Assembly (NCBI GenBank): GCA_014871385.1
Contig: CM026421.1
Span: 10,475,644 to 10,539,643 of the forward strand
From: Ceratodon purpureus
Lineage: Eukaryota; Streptophyta; Bryopsida; Pseudoditrichales; Ditrichaceae
Direction: 5' to 3'
DNA: 64,000 nucleotides
The notes beneath the pieces are model-generated. The model saw only the letters and a list, made by a program, of their open reading frames with translations, was not told where the DNA came from and ran no database searches. A program made the translations under genes and the position numbers. This document shows, in pieces, positions 12,501 through 24,115 of the stretch (its first letter is position 1; every line of letters begins with the position of its first letter).

Positions 12501-15500
12501 ATACAATACAAAACTTATAAAAATAAACATGATCAAGAAACATGACCCTGTTGCAAAAAATGTTGGTAACAAGAAATTTAAAAAATTATGTAAAGATGAA
12601 AATAGTTAAGAAAACATGCAAATGAATGAAAATGAGATATTGAATGATAATTAACGGATGGAAGACTTGGATGACAACGTGACGGATTTTGTGACGCATG
12701 GGTTATAACATTGGGTTGTGACTGCATTTCATGTAATAGATTAGAATTTATTCAATATCTTCAAAACAAGAATACATAAATTTCTTATTGAAAGTTAAAT
12801 TTTGAAAACTAATTATGAGACCAAAATCATGATTACTTTGTACTTAAATGAACATTCTTTTGTATTTGAATGAAAAAAATATGTAATATTGAAAAAAACC
12901 ACCATTTTAGTGTTTATGTATTACATATATATCAATCTAAAAATGTATAAATGTTCTCTTCTAAAAAAACGTAGAAGATGGAGTTTGAAGTCCAAATTGT
13001 AACAAAACATAATTGATTGTTTTTTATTTGGCAAACATAACCATCGTCAATAGGTTAATTTCACAATTATTTATATTGAAATCTCTTATGTATAACAAGT
13101 ATTGACATGAATAGTAAAAAGTTATATATTGGTAACTTGTTAGAGTATTGGTATGAATAACTTTTTAGAGAATTGGCATTAATAAAGTTTATAACAAGTT
13201 ACCAATACATAACTTTTACTGTTTTTGGTTCTTAAAACTTGATCTTAGACATGCATAGTATTCTAAATTATTCTAAACAAGATTGAGCCAGAACCTGAAG
13301 TCCAAGCCCACAGAACATAGCAGCTGAACTATGTTCTGAAATCCTTCTTTCGCCGCCCAACTCAACCTCTACTCCAGTGCTGGACCACCCACAATTAAAA
13401 AGCTAGTGTCAATATTTTTACAATAAACTTTGGTCATGTAATATAATTAAGAGTTTTAATAACAAAAAATAAATTAAAAATAAATCATTATTTATTTTAA
13501 TAATTTACATGCATATTTGGCCTTAAAGCCGCGCATGCAAATTGATAAAATGGACATTTTTTTGCATTTGATGTTTGGCATAAATCATCGATATATTAGG
13601 GAAATATTTTTTTCAAATTTTTATCAGTGTTGAAAAATTTAATATTTTCATGTTGTTGTAATTTTCAAATTGGCATAAAAAATGAACAAACACATTTGAT
13701 AAAAAAAAATTCTTTTCTGGATGAGTATTGATTTTTTTTGTACATTCTACGCTTTATTGCCTTTGACCTCACCTACTTATTCACCTCGCTTGTGTTTATA
13801 GTTGAAGCACATACATCAAGGCAAGAATGTTTATCCTCTCTTGATTGAATCACATATATTTGTAAAGTAATCATGTGTTGAAAGTAAGTACTTGTTCACT
13901 TTCAACACATGTTTGGAATTGAAACAAAACGATTTTATAAATTAACTCCATTGGGTCTAAAATAGGATGGAATTGTTCAACACATTGGCAACATCGTTGT
14001 AAGGATAAACCTCATTATTGTATTTAATACTCAAAAATTGATGTTTAGAAATCTTTAGCCTTAATCCAAAATATAGATTTCATTTATGTATTTCTAGAAT
14101 GCTTGGTTTCATTTATTAGGTTTAATGATAAATAGTTGTCTCAAAATTCCACATGAATTTTCTTTTTGACACATTAAATTATAATTTTTGAAATCTTATT
14201 TCAATTCATGATATAAAAGCCTAATAAAGAAGAAGAGTAACTTTGGTCTCCAGAAGAGACTGCCATAAATAAAGTGTTGGTTTTGTTTCACCACTAGATC
14301 CAAGTCCACGGGATAGAAAAATAAAACTACTCCATCCTTTTGAGAGTAAACGCTTTAGTGTCCAGTGATCAATAAAAAAAACCAAGAGTGGTCAAAGTCT
14401 AAAGAAGATAAAAGCCAAATAAATTATATATATTTTTTGGTCACTTCTTTCCAATTTTCATTCAATTTTTAGTAAAAGTAAGCTTTTAGTGAATATCAAA
14501 TTTAAGGTAAATATATACCAACCTGCCAATTTTTCCTGTCAATCGACCTTGAGAATTAGATGAAAAATGGCGAGTATATTGGCATGATACTCCAACCGTA
14601 GTAGGCCCTACCTTCAAAATTACCAAATACAAAATATGAGTCATCTTTCAATAAATTTGGGTGCTTACATACATTAATTATTTTTTTTGTACATCATAGT
14701 AGAAACCTCAATTAGAATAACAAATTTTGGTTGATTTTGATCCACCCACAAAAGACAATCTTCTACGCAATTTTGAGTTGTTTTACCTAGTCAATTTTCA
14801 ATGGGATGTTTTTAATTTTTTTGAGGAGACACGAAATTTCAAGAGGTTTGTGAAAATATAATTATCTACGTGTGGACATCTTCAACAAAAATCATGCGTT
14901 TCACAGTCATTTTTTCCTAACTAGGGCTATCTACACCCTTCTATTGCAATCAACAAGATATTTTATACAAGTAATTATCATGATTGCCTTTATAACTGTT
15001 AAAATATATCTGTTTATAGTGGAAAAATTTGTTAGACATGTATCATGTGTATCTTAGAATTTTCTTTAGAAATGTTGAAGTAAACCTTTAACATAATAAT
15101 GGGATGTAGCATATGACTATGAAGAGCATAAGGAAAAAATGACTAAGAAGATCATAATTTTTTTCCTAGAGATATTTTGGAAGAAAAATTATATTCCAAT
15201 AAAGCTCTTGTAATCGTGACATTCTACGAACCTTTAAAAATTGCAATCCTAAGCGATATAGATATTCATCCTTGAAAGGTTTGATTTTATTATATTTCCT
15301 AATTCATAAAAATATTTATCCATAAATTCAACTTTATTTCATTTCATTCAACTAAATTTGGATCTTTTTACAATATAAAATGAATGTAGATACATTATTT
15401 GTTTTGAATCACAGCAAATGTTATACTTTTGGTTAATAGATACGGCATCAAAGCACTATCATGAGGCCAGTGGGTCATTTGAAAGAATCATCTTTATCAA

Positions 15501-18500
15501 AAGAGTAATTTAGTTCAGAATAAGCAAATAACTTCTTTATAAAAAATTAAAAAAATTAAAAAAATTAAAAAACCCTCAGAATGCGCACCTTTACATCAGC
15601 TGAACCACCATTTTTGTCTCCATGCCTTTGCCAACCCACTGAAAGGCCCGTGTCCGGTCCAATAACCAATTGAATCTGTACATTGTTGCCGTAGTAACCA
15701 TAAGTACGTAACTAGTTTAATAGACACCAACACAACATAGACATAATCAAATTTTTTTCTTGAAGTAACCAGTTCCAAATATACACATTCTTCTTTACTT
15801 TGAATACATGTTTCAATATGCAAAATTCAATGATTTACTTTACATCCACATTAAGTTAGTAAACAACATAATTTTAAAAATCCAATGAGACCCATTTTTT
15901 TAATTTTAAACCAAAATATCACAAGTGAGAATTCTTCTAAGTGGGAAGTTCAAAGAATTAGAAGAAAAAGAAGAGAAATGGAACACTCTTACATTGCCAG
16001 TAGTGTCTTCTGATAATTGCCGCGACCAAGTATTTGCTAATGTCACTGATCCATCTTTCAATGATACAGATAATCCCAAGGTCCCTGTTGAATGAGAAGA
16101 AAGTTGTCTGCGAACATGAACTGTAACAAGATTAATTGTAAAATAATTTACATGATCCAAACTGAGTAAAATATATTTTGTTTCAAAGTAGACTTTGTTG
16201 CCCCTAAAAATCTCATTTGGTGCTAGCTTTGCAATCATTTTGCAACAAGTCCAGTAGAATAATGAAAGCATTTAAAATTCCACATAACAATTAAGGTCAC
16301 ACTAGTGGGAAGGGGAGTCCTTCCCCTCCAAAATAAAACGGAGGAATCGGTAACATTTGGAGGAACTGTTACCGATTCCTCCATTTATTTTGGAGGGGAA
16401 GGACTCCCCTCCCACTAGTGTCAACTGTCCTAAAACCACCACCTTCCCCATTAATTACATGTTGACCTTTTTTTGGCCACCACAGGTGAGACCAAGAACC
16501 ACCAATTTCACAATTTAAACTGACCAATCATTGCAAAGAAAAAGCTAATGGTTTTGGGTATCATCATGAGTGAAAATTAGTACCACATTGTGTGACAATG
16601 GAAAAACCTATTGATTAGGTTTGGGTCACAAAGTACTTTTGATTTTAGAAATTTGTATCTATTTCAATATTGGAAAGTAAATTCCGAAAAAATTTGTATT
16701 CTCTTAGAAAACAACTTTCCTATTATGGGAAAAATATACTCCAAAAATAACCTTGCAAAAAAAGCTCACATTCCTTAAATTGGTGGTTTTAGGACATTTG
16801 ACCTTACGTCAATGACATGCAAGACGAATAGAAAATCCTTCTCGGAAGAGGACCAAAGTGAATAAAGTATTTGTTTGTTTCAGTACTAGATCTAGGTTTA
16901 GGGGATAAGATAGAGGTATAGAACTACTCTCCCGTTTTGAGATTAGACACTTTAGTAGCTGAGTGATAGTAGCTCAATGACATGAACATAGTGGTACAAA
17001 AATGAAGTTACATGATTTTCCTTTTGAAGGTTTCAAACCAACATACAATGTGAAGAAGCTATTTGTCTTGTAGTTCGAATGATTTGTTTTGCTAATGCAA
17101 TCTTTATTTATAGTATATCATAGATTTAAAACTTCAAAAAAAATGTGCTTTGGTTACATGAGGAAAGAAATACCTTGAAGTTTGAAGGCTTAAGATTGAT
17201 CGGAGTCCAATCATGGTTACAAGTTCTATTGAGGAAATTGGTGAAAGTTGGCGCTTCATTACCATTGTCATAGAGCCTCCACCTAAACCCCTTCTTAAAG
17301 CCATATTTCCACCTAATACAATAGTATCCGTTTTTGATACTTTTGCTTGAACTTGAGTGGACATTGCCATGCTATTTAAAAAACAATAATAAACCATCAA
17401 TCTCCCAACAACAAATTCTGGAATTTGAAAAATCAATCTGAAGGAAGAATTCAAATATGATGTTCCTGTAAAATTTAATGCATAATGCATAAAAGTTATC
17501 CATATGATTAAATTTATTACGCAGTATGCCTCAACAAAAGTTTATGCATTAAGCCTAAATAAATAACCCACATGTTATATTCTCATTTATAATCAACTTT
17601 GTCTAAGCAAAAATCCCCACATGTCATTGAAAAAATAATTTATTGAAAAATCATCAAAATTATAAGTTTATGTAAGTTTTTATCCAACTAAGGTAAAAGA
17701 ACAAACCCACTCATTTTTGGAACACCGTATGATTCCATAAATGGTACTAATGACAAATTCATGAGCAAAGATCCTCGATGATGTACATGAGCGGCCAATC
17801 TTCGTTCTTCTTCGCATTGATGTAAGCGTTCATATCGAGCCTTAACTTCCTCTCTTGATGTCAACTTTGGACCTAGTTCTAATCCCGAAGTTAAACCTTC
17901 CATTCCATAAAGATCATATATTTGTCGTTTTCGTTCATCGCTCAAAACATTGTATGCCTCTCGAATTTTTTGAAAGTTTTCTGTTGCAATATCTTGCATC
18001 TGTAGGCACCCACAAGACACACCCAAAGTAAAAATTCGTTTGCCAATGATATTGTCTTTGAATATACGTTCAATCTGTAATATTACATTCAATTTTATAA
18101 AAAGATAAAAATAGTAAAGTAAATCAAAATAACTGAATTACATTGTTTGGAAATTAAGCTTACAGTTGTTCATGATTTAATTATATATTAATTGAAACAA
18201 TGATGTAATGAAAAACTTATTATATGCAGTATTTAAAGTAACAATCTAGGGTTACAAAAAACATAATAAATTATAATATTGAGATACAAATTGAATTTCT
18301 GCATACAACTATCATATTAAGAAATTGAAGTAAATGCCATGAAAATTTCCATGTTGAGATTTCTGAACTTGTATTCTCTGTAAGAGATAGAAATTTTATA
18401 TTTCTATGACCTAATTGCGCAAAATTTGAAAAATTTGAAAATTGACTACTCGTTAATGCAACTGATTTTACCACTTTATGACAACATCAAAAATGAACTC

Positions 18501-18675
18501 TACGAACTAATAATATAAAATATCATACTTGCGGAGTTTGGTGCTTGTCTGGGTGATAAACTTGCGCCCATTGTCTATATGCTCGTTTAATATCATCATC
18601 AGAAGCTTCAGGAGACAAATGTAAGAGTGCATAAAGCTCGCGATCAGGATGTTTATCCCTTTTGTGCGTCTCCAT
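9533..18675 (-). CDS. OWL1/DNAJC11-type J-domain protein (N-terminal module of the fusion)
   Basis: Thirteen exons: 18675-18529, 17999-17707, 17371-17174, 16107-15993, 15675-15589, 14611-14523, 13379-13295, 12209-12156, 11936-11856, 11601-11524, 10534-10274, 10008-9901 and 9673-9590, giving 560 residues, about the size of animal DNAJC11. The J-domain is at residues 1-80 with HPDK and then [11 protein letters not shown] long beta-rich middle follows ([16 protein letters not shown]). Next come a hydrophobic segment, a basic helix and the conserved end GFCDPCPGE...YLGHQYE...[10 protein letters not shown]. The family acts in mitochondria (DNAJC11 associates with MICOS); Arabidopsis OWL1 has been linked to very-low-fluence light responses. 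The start ATG at 18675 is the only one before the J-domain. Odd: the usual stop after the HRI-like end (here HKI) is absent. The exon runs 10 codons further to a GTATAT donor, then into the unknown module. If intron 13 is retained, a stop occurs at 9533 (578 aa). Confidence 0.92.
13114..13220. repeat. Foldback (MITE-like) hairpin in intron 7
   Basis: Two arms of about 28 bp face each other. The left arm contains ttggtaacttgtta and the right arm taacaagttaccaa; about 50 bp of AT-rich loop separates them. The outer ends read agtaaaaagttat and ataacttttact. The structure fits a short non-autonomous inverted-repeat element, but no target duplication is obvious. Confidence 0.7.
16292..16806. mobile_element. 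Older MITE with TIRs taaggtca...cctaaaaccacc, split by a nested insertion
   Basis: Inverted ends face each other. On the left, taaggtca plus actgtcctaaaaccacc (16292-16299 and 16424-16440). On the right, ggtggttttaggacatttgacctta (about 16782-16806). Once the 121-bp hairpin and one copy of its TCA duplication are removed, the left end becomes a continuous match to the right. The element lies in intron 3 of the J-fusion gene. There is no coding capacity inside, so it is a non-autonomous DNA transposon of unassigned superfamily. Confidence 0.7.
16300..16420. mobile_element. 121-bp CACTA-type hairpin MITE with TCA target duplication
   Basis: The element begins CACTAGTGGG and ends CCCACTAGTG. 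The two halves are nearly perfect reverse complements of about 55 bp around a short tttggaggaac loop, with one single-base indel near the outer ends. It is flanked on both sides by TCA (16297-16299 and 16421-16423). CACTA termini and a 3-bp target duplication are the marks of CMC/En-Spm elements. The arms are almost identical, which suggests a recent insertion. Confidence 0.85.
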
Positions 18676-20511
18676 GATTAATTATACATAATTGTCTTTG
18701 TAGAATTGAACACCACCTACAAAGTAATTGTAACCATCCCAGCATGGGTTTTTATGAGTATTGAAGTATTCCAAAAATGCATGTGTGGTCAAAAGACAAT
18801 GCATTGCATAGTATAGAAGGGATTACTTCATAAAATTTTACAATGGCTAAGTGTCAAAGGTAGACATGGAAGGTCACAAAAAGCTATGGAAAGTTTTCAA
18901 GCGTTTGTTCAAAAGAAAGAGAAGACTCTAGGGTTTTTAATGATAACCCCACATATCATCAATTTTAATTATTGGTATTTTTAAATTTTTAAATTATAAA
19001 TAGGCTAGTTTGATTCATTCTTTTTCTTACAAAGAAGCCAACAAAATCAATGTTCTGGATACATTTTGGACTTAGTAGATTTTTAATTTTCTTCATTCCT
19101 TCATTTCAGTTTTCAATTTATATTTAAAATAAATAAATTGAAAAGTGTCAGTTTTGATGAATATGTAGATCATATCTAATTATTTTCATGTGAGAAGAAA
19201 CCACATGATAAAATAAATTATGTTCATGTATATATCAATTTTCCTATCATTCCAACATTCAATTACATTGCCAATTCTACATGAAATCATGAATGAAATC
19301 TATTTTTAGTGTCTTTTTAAAACATATGACTATTCTTACCATTTAAAAATTTGAATTTCTTTTATGAATATCAAAACATATTCAAATCTTTCATATGTAT
19401 CTTTAAATACCATCTAAATTTATATTTTAATATTTCACCCAAAATACATTATGATGTAGATTCGCTTTTTTATTTTTATTTTCCAATAGACCCTCAAAAT
19501 TCAAAAAACAACTTTAAATTCCATAGATTTTAAAACTTTTTTAAAACAAAAAGCACGTAGTCAATAAAAAAATTAGAATGGGGTATAGACTTCAACTCAT
19601 AAACTAAATTTATGATGGATTATAAAAACTATTAGTACCATGGCATTAATATCTTACAAAGGCAAAGAAACAAATACATTACCTGGTCTTCATTCAATCT
19701 TTTTATATGGCATACTATTTTTATATATGTATAAATATTTGAATGCAATACACATTTTAACGTCAAAGATGCTAATGATTTGCTATGGCCATTAGGGCAC
19801 CACATAACCTAACACCATCTAATAAAACCATCTCATTATTTGGATTATCTTCTTATTTCAAAAACAACGTATGAAATGCATATCCTAATCAGAACAACCA
19901 TACCCTACATCCGTGCCAACAACCGCCAGCTGCCGCTTACAGCCGCTACTTGCCGCCGAAAGCCGCAAACCACCGCCAACCACCGCCAGATGCCGCTAAT
20001 GACCGCCAACTGCCGCCAACATAACACTCCAGAAATTTCCAAGCCCACCGGGCAGACCCCCGTGCTGGGCAAACTCTCACGCCCGGATAAGTCTGGTGCG
20101 GATGTCTTTCACGGGCAGAACCTAAAAAATACAACCCCCACGGGGCTGCCCAAGGCTGCCCGACGCGACCAACTCCGTCTGCCCGAGAAAAAAGAGCCTG
20201 TGTTCGTCAGCTGCCTCCCACGGGCAGGTTTCGAAACCCGCGCGCCCAAGCTGCCCCGGGCGGCTTGGCTGCCCGAAGGCGAGAAACAGAGCGCCTGTGT
20301 CCGTCAGTTTGCCATCTGCAGTGCAGGAAATCCACCGCGGAGGTGCACCGTCCTCCACCACAGCTTCGCCCTCCATCGCCACCTCCAGATTGGCCAAGAT
20401 ATTTCCCGCAGTTGCTCCTGCGCTTCTCCTCAGGCTCTTCGTTTCGCTTCTCCGCTTCGATTGAGCTACTCCCCGGTGAATTTGGTTCAGATTGCAGTGA
20501 GTTTGAGTGCT
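18676..20511. promoter_or_regulatory. Divergent interval between the J-fusion gene and CP12
   Basis: Both flanking genes read outward, so this 1.8 kb holds both promoters. 18.7-19.9 kb is AT-rich with no structure I can name. From 19911 to 20015 there is a degenerate CCGCC-rich array of 9-12 bp steps. From 20040 to 20320 a GC-rich island holds repeated CTGCCCG/CGGGCAG words and a direct repeat (about 20180-20214 against 20272-20313). A GATAAG box, a motif common in light-regulated promoters, is at about 20094-20099. Confidence 0.5.
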
Positions 20512-21311
20512 ATGGCCGCTCTCTCCATGGCGTCGTCTGTGACTGCAGCGGTGTTGGCTGCGCCTGCTGCCGCTTTCTCGCAGAGCTCTTTCTCGACTGT
20601 CTCTAGCGTGAAGGTGGCACCCGTGAAGGTGAACCGGCGTTTGTCCGTCGTCGCCATGGCCACTCCGAACAAGGACGTTAAGGATAAGGTAAGCGTGTGG
20701 TTTGGAGTATCTTGTTTGTGATCTGGTGTTTTCGTTGCTTTTTTCGGTGTGATTCTTGCTCTGTTCGGAGTTTAGGTCCGGTTTCTTGGATGTGAATTTC
20801 ACCCTAGAATGAGTTTTATCGGGGGAGATTTTGCTATGGTATGGCTTGATTTAGCATGTTTCGTACGTTTTAGTAGCTAGAATTTGCAGATTGTAGGTCT
20901 TTTGAGACTGTTGGATGCTGTGAGTTTGAACTCGAAGTTGAGTTGCTGCTTCTGGAGATGAAATCGTTTCTCGAAGTAGTCACGGGGGTTGAACGTGCAA
21001 TTTTAAAGCTGTAGATCGCTTGCTTTCTGAACGTAAATTCTGGTGTGGTGTGACACTCATGCTGCGGTGCTAAATATCTATATTCACTCCTTGTGTAACA
21101 GATCGACATCGCTGACGCCATCGCTGAGGCTGAGGCGACCTGCAAAGAGGATCCTGCTTCCGCACCATGCGCAGTTGCGTGGGATGACGTTGAGGAGTTG
21201 AGCGCTGAGCTTGCTCACCAGCGCGACCGCAAGAAGACGAGCAGCGACCCCCTTGAAGCTTACTGCGCTGACAACCCCGAGACCGACGAGTGCCGAACTT
21301 ACGAGGATTAA
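20512..21311 (+). CDS. CP12: Chloroplast protein CP12
   Basis: Two exons, 20512-20688 and 21102-21311, joined in phase 0, give 128 residues. Residues 1 to about 50 are Ala/Ser/Val-rich with few acids, a typical chloroplast transit peptide. The mature part carries the two CP12 cysteine pairs (Cys73/Cys82 and Cys114/Cys123), the core AWDDVEELSAE and the C-terminal end CRTYED. CP12 is a small redox-switched linker. In the dark, when its disulfides form, it binds GAPDH and phosphoribulokinase into an inactive complex and so slows the Calvin cycle. The chosen start is the first ATG of the transit peptide. The frame is open far upstream (to an ATG at 19876), but that stretch is GC-rich non-conserved leader, open in other frames too, and I do not count it as protein. 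Confidence 0.97.
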
Positions 21312-22627
21312 ATCGTAAAGAAGAACACTCTGCTTCCACATGCGAATCTGCAGGGACTGGAACAGGAATAGATCAGGTGCTATGTAGGCTGTATACTACA
21401 TGCGGTTGCTGCCGCTGTACAGAAGTATTGGAATTCTTTGGAGGATAATGCTGGAACCTAATTATAAAGTTTCTGATATCATTCCAGTACTCCTACCACT
21501 ACCCTCTCCTTCATGTATGTTTCTCTTCTGTTCGTCTAGCCTGTACGCATCGTCTCTCATGGTGTATTCTCCTCGAGTAACGAGCGAAATCACTCAATCC
21601 AACGTCTAAGGCTCTAGAGCTATTGTAAGAAATTACAAGAGGAAGATGTTCCGTGCATCCTACTCTAAACCTAATTGTCGCTATTAACTTGTCACAACTT
21701 TGGCGATACGTACAGAGTCTCAAATTTTGAACGTCGAATCTGAGCTCGGAGGTCCTGTGGAGACCAGACGACGAGTTGACAACATAACTCCCAAAATGGA
21801 AATGAACGAGCAGGACAGTACTCCCTGAAACCTCTTTCTAATTTCATTTGAATCTTTGGTACATGTGACTCGTCTGTTTGAAATTCACGAGTGAAAGAAA
21901 CCGACTTACTGAGATTATCCGCATAGTGTAACTATCTATGGCTAATCAATTGAACAACTAGTCATATCTCCGTGTTCAACAACATGACATCCTCCTACAG
22001 CGATGCGCAGAACATGTTTCTACGAGCATCGTCCTAGTCTTTGGTAAACAGGTCTGCATGCAATTGAGTACCACTGGTCTGATTCCAGATTTGTCCATCT
22101 ATCATTCAAAAAATGGTCGAAGACCCGGTTGCACACTGAGGAAGAAGAAAACCGAAGAATCACTTCCTTGAATCAAGGATACATGGATAGAGCATTTTTT
22201 CCCACGACTCTAGGAAAATTATCTGAACAGTAGTGTTGGAGAGTGTCCTGCGGAATGTTTCCTTCACCGGGGAGCTGAGAGATGAAATTTTCTGAACATG
22301 TGAAGATACCACTTCGGCTGCTCAAGTAGGAAGGGTGTAGCTAGCTTGCTGTTCATCTTTCGTTTGTTTTTTGCAATTGACGCTCTCCATCTGCAGTATT
22401 TGCCACTGAGAAGGAGATTAGATCTGGCCGTGAATCAGGAGTTTTAGGGCAGTGCGATATTGACATCGGAGTGGCTTGGGCGGAGGAGAAAGTGCACAAC
22501 CTAGTTGAAAGTGCACTTGCAAGGTGAGGTTTACAGAGGCCGTGGTCACCATTTCGATGACGCTGGACAGAGGAAGCGCGTGCTTGAGGAAGCTCTAGGG
22601 TTCAGGGTTTAGTGGCAGTTCGTCGCC
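21312..22627. other. Spacer between CP12 and HemW
   Basis: 21312 to about 21600 is probably the 3' untranslated region of CP12. The rest up to 22627 holds the promoter and leader of the HemW gene. I see no further coding region, repeat or RNA gene. Confidence 0.5.
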
Positions 22628-24115
22628 ATGAACCGTCTCTTGTGCCTTCTGCGGCCCCCGCTTCGCATTTCGCACTCGCAATGGCTTCCTCCTCTGATGT
22701 CTCTTCACTCTGTGCGCCATCTTTTCGCTCTGTCAACTTCTCGCTTGGCAATTTCTGTTCCTCGTGTTCGCTCGTTGCATGTGGAGTCTGGAGCGGGTCA
22801 ATTGGCTGCGGAGTTGATGTCTTCTCGAGGGGGGAGATTGGCGTCGGATGAGGACGACGGTGTGGCTCTGCCGTCCTCTGTTTATGTGCATATTCCGTTC
22901 TGCAGGCGACGATGCTTCTACTGTGATTTTCCGATTGTGGCCGTGGGAGAGAGGACGGAGGAGAATAAGGGGCATATGGACGCCGGTATGGTGGACTACG
23001 TTGAGCTAGTGTGCCGGGAGATTCGTCTTGCGGCGAAGGTTAATAGGAGTGAGCCGTTGAAGACGGTGTTCTTTGGCGGAGGGACTCCTTCTCTTCTTCC
23101 GCCGCCTCTCCTGCTCCGCATCATTGAGACGTTGCGTGAGCATTTTGGTATTGAGGCTGGAGCAGAGATTTCGATGGAGATGGATCCCGGGACGTTTGAT
23201 GTGCATTCTCTGAGGCAATTGATGGACGGGGGGTTGAGTAGAGTGTCCATGGGCGTGCAGTCCTTCCAGGCCGCTCTTCTGAAGTCTTGTGGCCGCGCTC
23301 ACGGTTTGAGCGAGGTTTATGAAGCTGTCGAGGCGATTCACGCGAGCGGGTTGAGTAATTGGAGCCTGGATCTTATCTCTTCGTTACCACATCAAACCCT
23401 AGAGGATTGGGAGTATTCCATCAATGAAGCCGTGAAAGCCTCCCCTGCTCACGTCTCCGTTTATGATTTGCAAATCGAGGAAGGGACTCTCTTCAATAAG
23501 TGGTACAAACCAGGGCAATCGCCTCTTCCCAGCGACGACAACGCCGCAGAGTTTTATCGGATGGCGTCAGCCAAGCTCCGGGAGGCAGGATTCGCACACT
23601 ATGAGATCAGCAATTACGCCAAGGAAGGTTTTCAGTGCAAACACAACCTTGTCTACTGGAAGAGCTTGCCATACTTTGCGTTTGGATTGGGATCTACAAG
23701 CTATGTCTCTGGGCAAAGATTCTCACGCCCTCGGAAGTTCAAGCAGTACCGAGAGTTTGTTGAGAACTTTGAGCGTTCAGGGGGCCGTATCGAATGTCCA
23801 GAAGATAGCAAAGAGGAGAGAGCTTTGGATACTGTTATGCTTTCGCTTAGATTAGCTCGAGGTTTAGATTTACAAGCTTTTGCTGAAACGTTTGGAGCTG
23901 GGTTGGCTACAGTTGTGTGCGAAGCTCTCCTGCCTTTCGTTTCGAGTGGTCACGTAGTGTTTATGGATGCAGACAGGCAAACTTTAGACATCAAGGATCA
24001 TTCTAGATCCAAGGCTTATGTACGTCTGACGGACCCGAATGGGTTCTTGCTTTCGAATGAAGTGATTGCGTCTATTTTCTCCGCATTGCCTAGCGGGGAC
24101 CATTCCCAATATTGA
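22628..24115 (+). CDS. HemW-like radical-SAM protein (organellar)
   Basis: One uninterrupted frame of 495 residues. The first ~75 residues are rich in Arg, Leu and Ser and lack homology to bacterial HemW, which fits an organellar presequence. The radical-SAM core starts at YVHIPFC with the 4Fe-4S motif CRRRCFYC (Cys92, Cys96, Cys99). GGGTPS (150-155, SAM contact) and MEMDPGTFD follow. The C-terminal HemW region contains EISNYAKEG, HNLVYW and the end domain. HemW proteins resemble oxygen-independent coproporphyrinogen oxidase (HemN) but act as haem-binding chaperones that deliver haem to respiratory enzymes. The name coproporphyrinogen oxidase in many plant annotations is therefore doubtful. 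ATG 22628 is the first in frame. It is the only single-exon gene of the window. Confidence 0.94.
   Translation: MNRLLCLLRPPLRISHSQWLPPLMSLHSVRHLFALSTSRLAISVPRVRSLHVESGAGQLAAELMSSRGGRLASDEDDGVALPSSVYVHIPFCRRRCFYCDFPIVAVGERTEENKGHMDAGMVDYVELVCREIRLAAKVNRSEPLKTVFFGGGTPSLLPPPLLLRIIETLREHFGIEAGAEISMEMDPGTFDVHSLRQLMDGGLSRVSMGVQSFQAALLKSCGRAHGLSEVYEAVEAIHASGLSNWSLDLISSLPHQTLEDWEYSINEAVKASPAHVSVYDLQIEEGTLFNKWYKPGQSPLPSDDNAAEFYRMASAKLREAGFAHYEISNYAKEGFQCKHNLVYWKSLPYFAFGLGSTSYVSGQRFSRPRKFKQYREFVENFERSGGRIECPEDSKEERALDTVMLSLRLARGLDLQAFAETFGAGLATVVCEALLPFVSSGHVVFMDADRQTLDIKDHSRSKAYVRLTDPNGFLLSNEVIASIFSALPSGDHSQY

Noticed and set aside
19840..20721. N-terminally extended CP12 (frame open upstream)
   Set aside because: The extension is GC-rich and repetitive, open in other frames as well, and a proper transit peptide starts at 20512.
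20122..20802. 226-codon minus-strand frame over CP12
   Set aside because: Shadow of the GC-rich CP12 leader and exon 1; no family resemblance.
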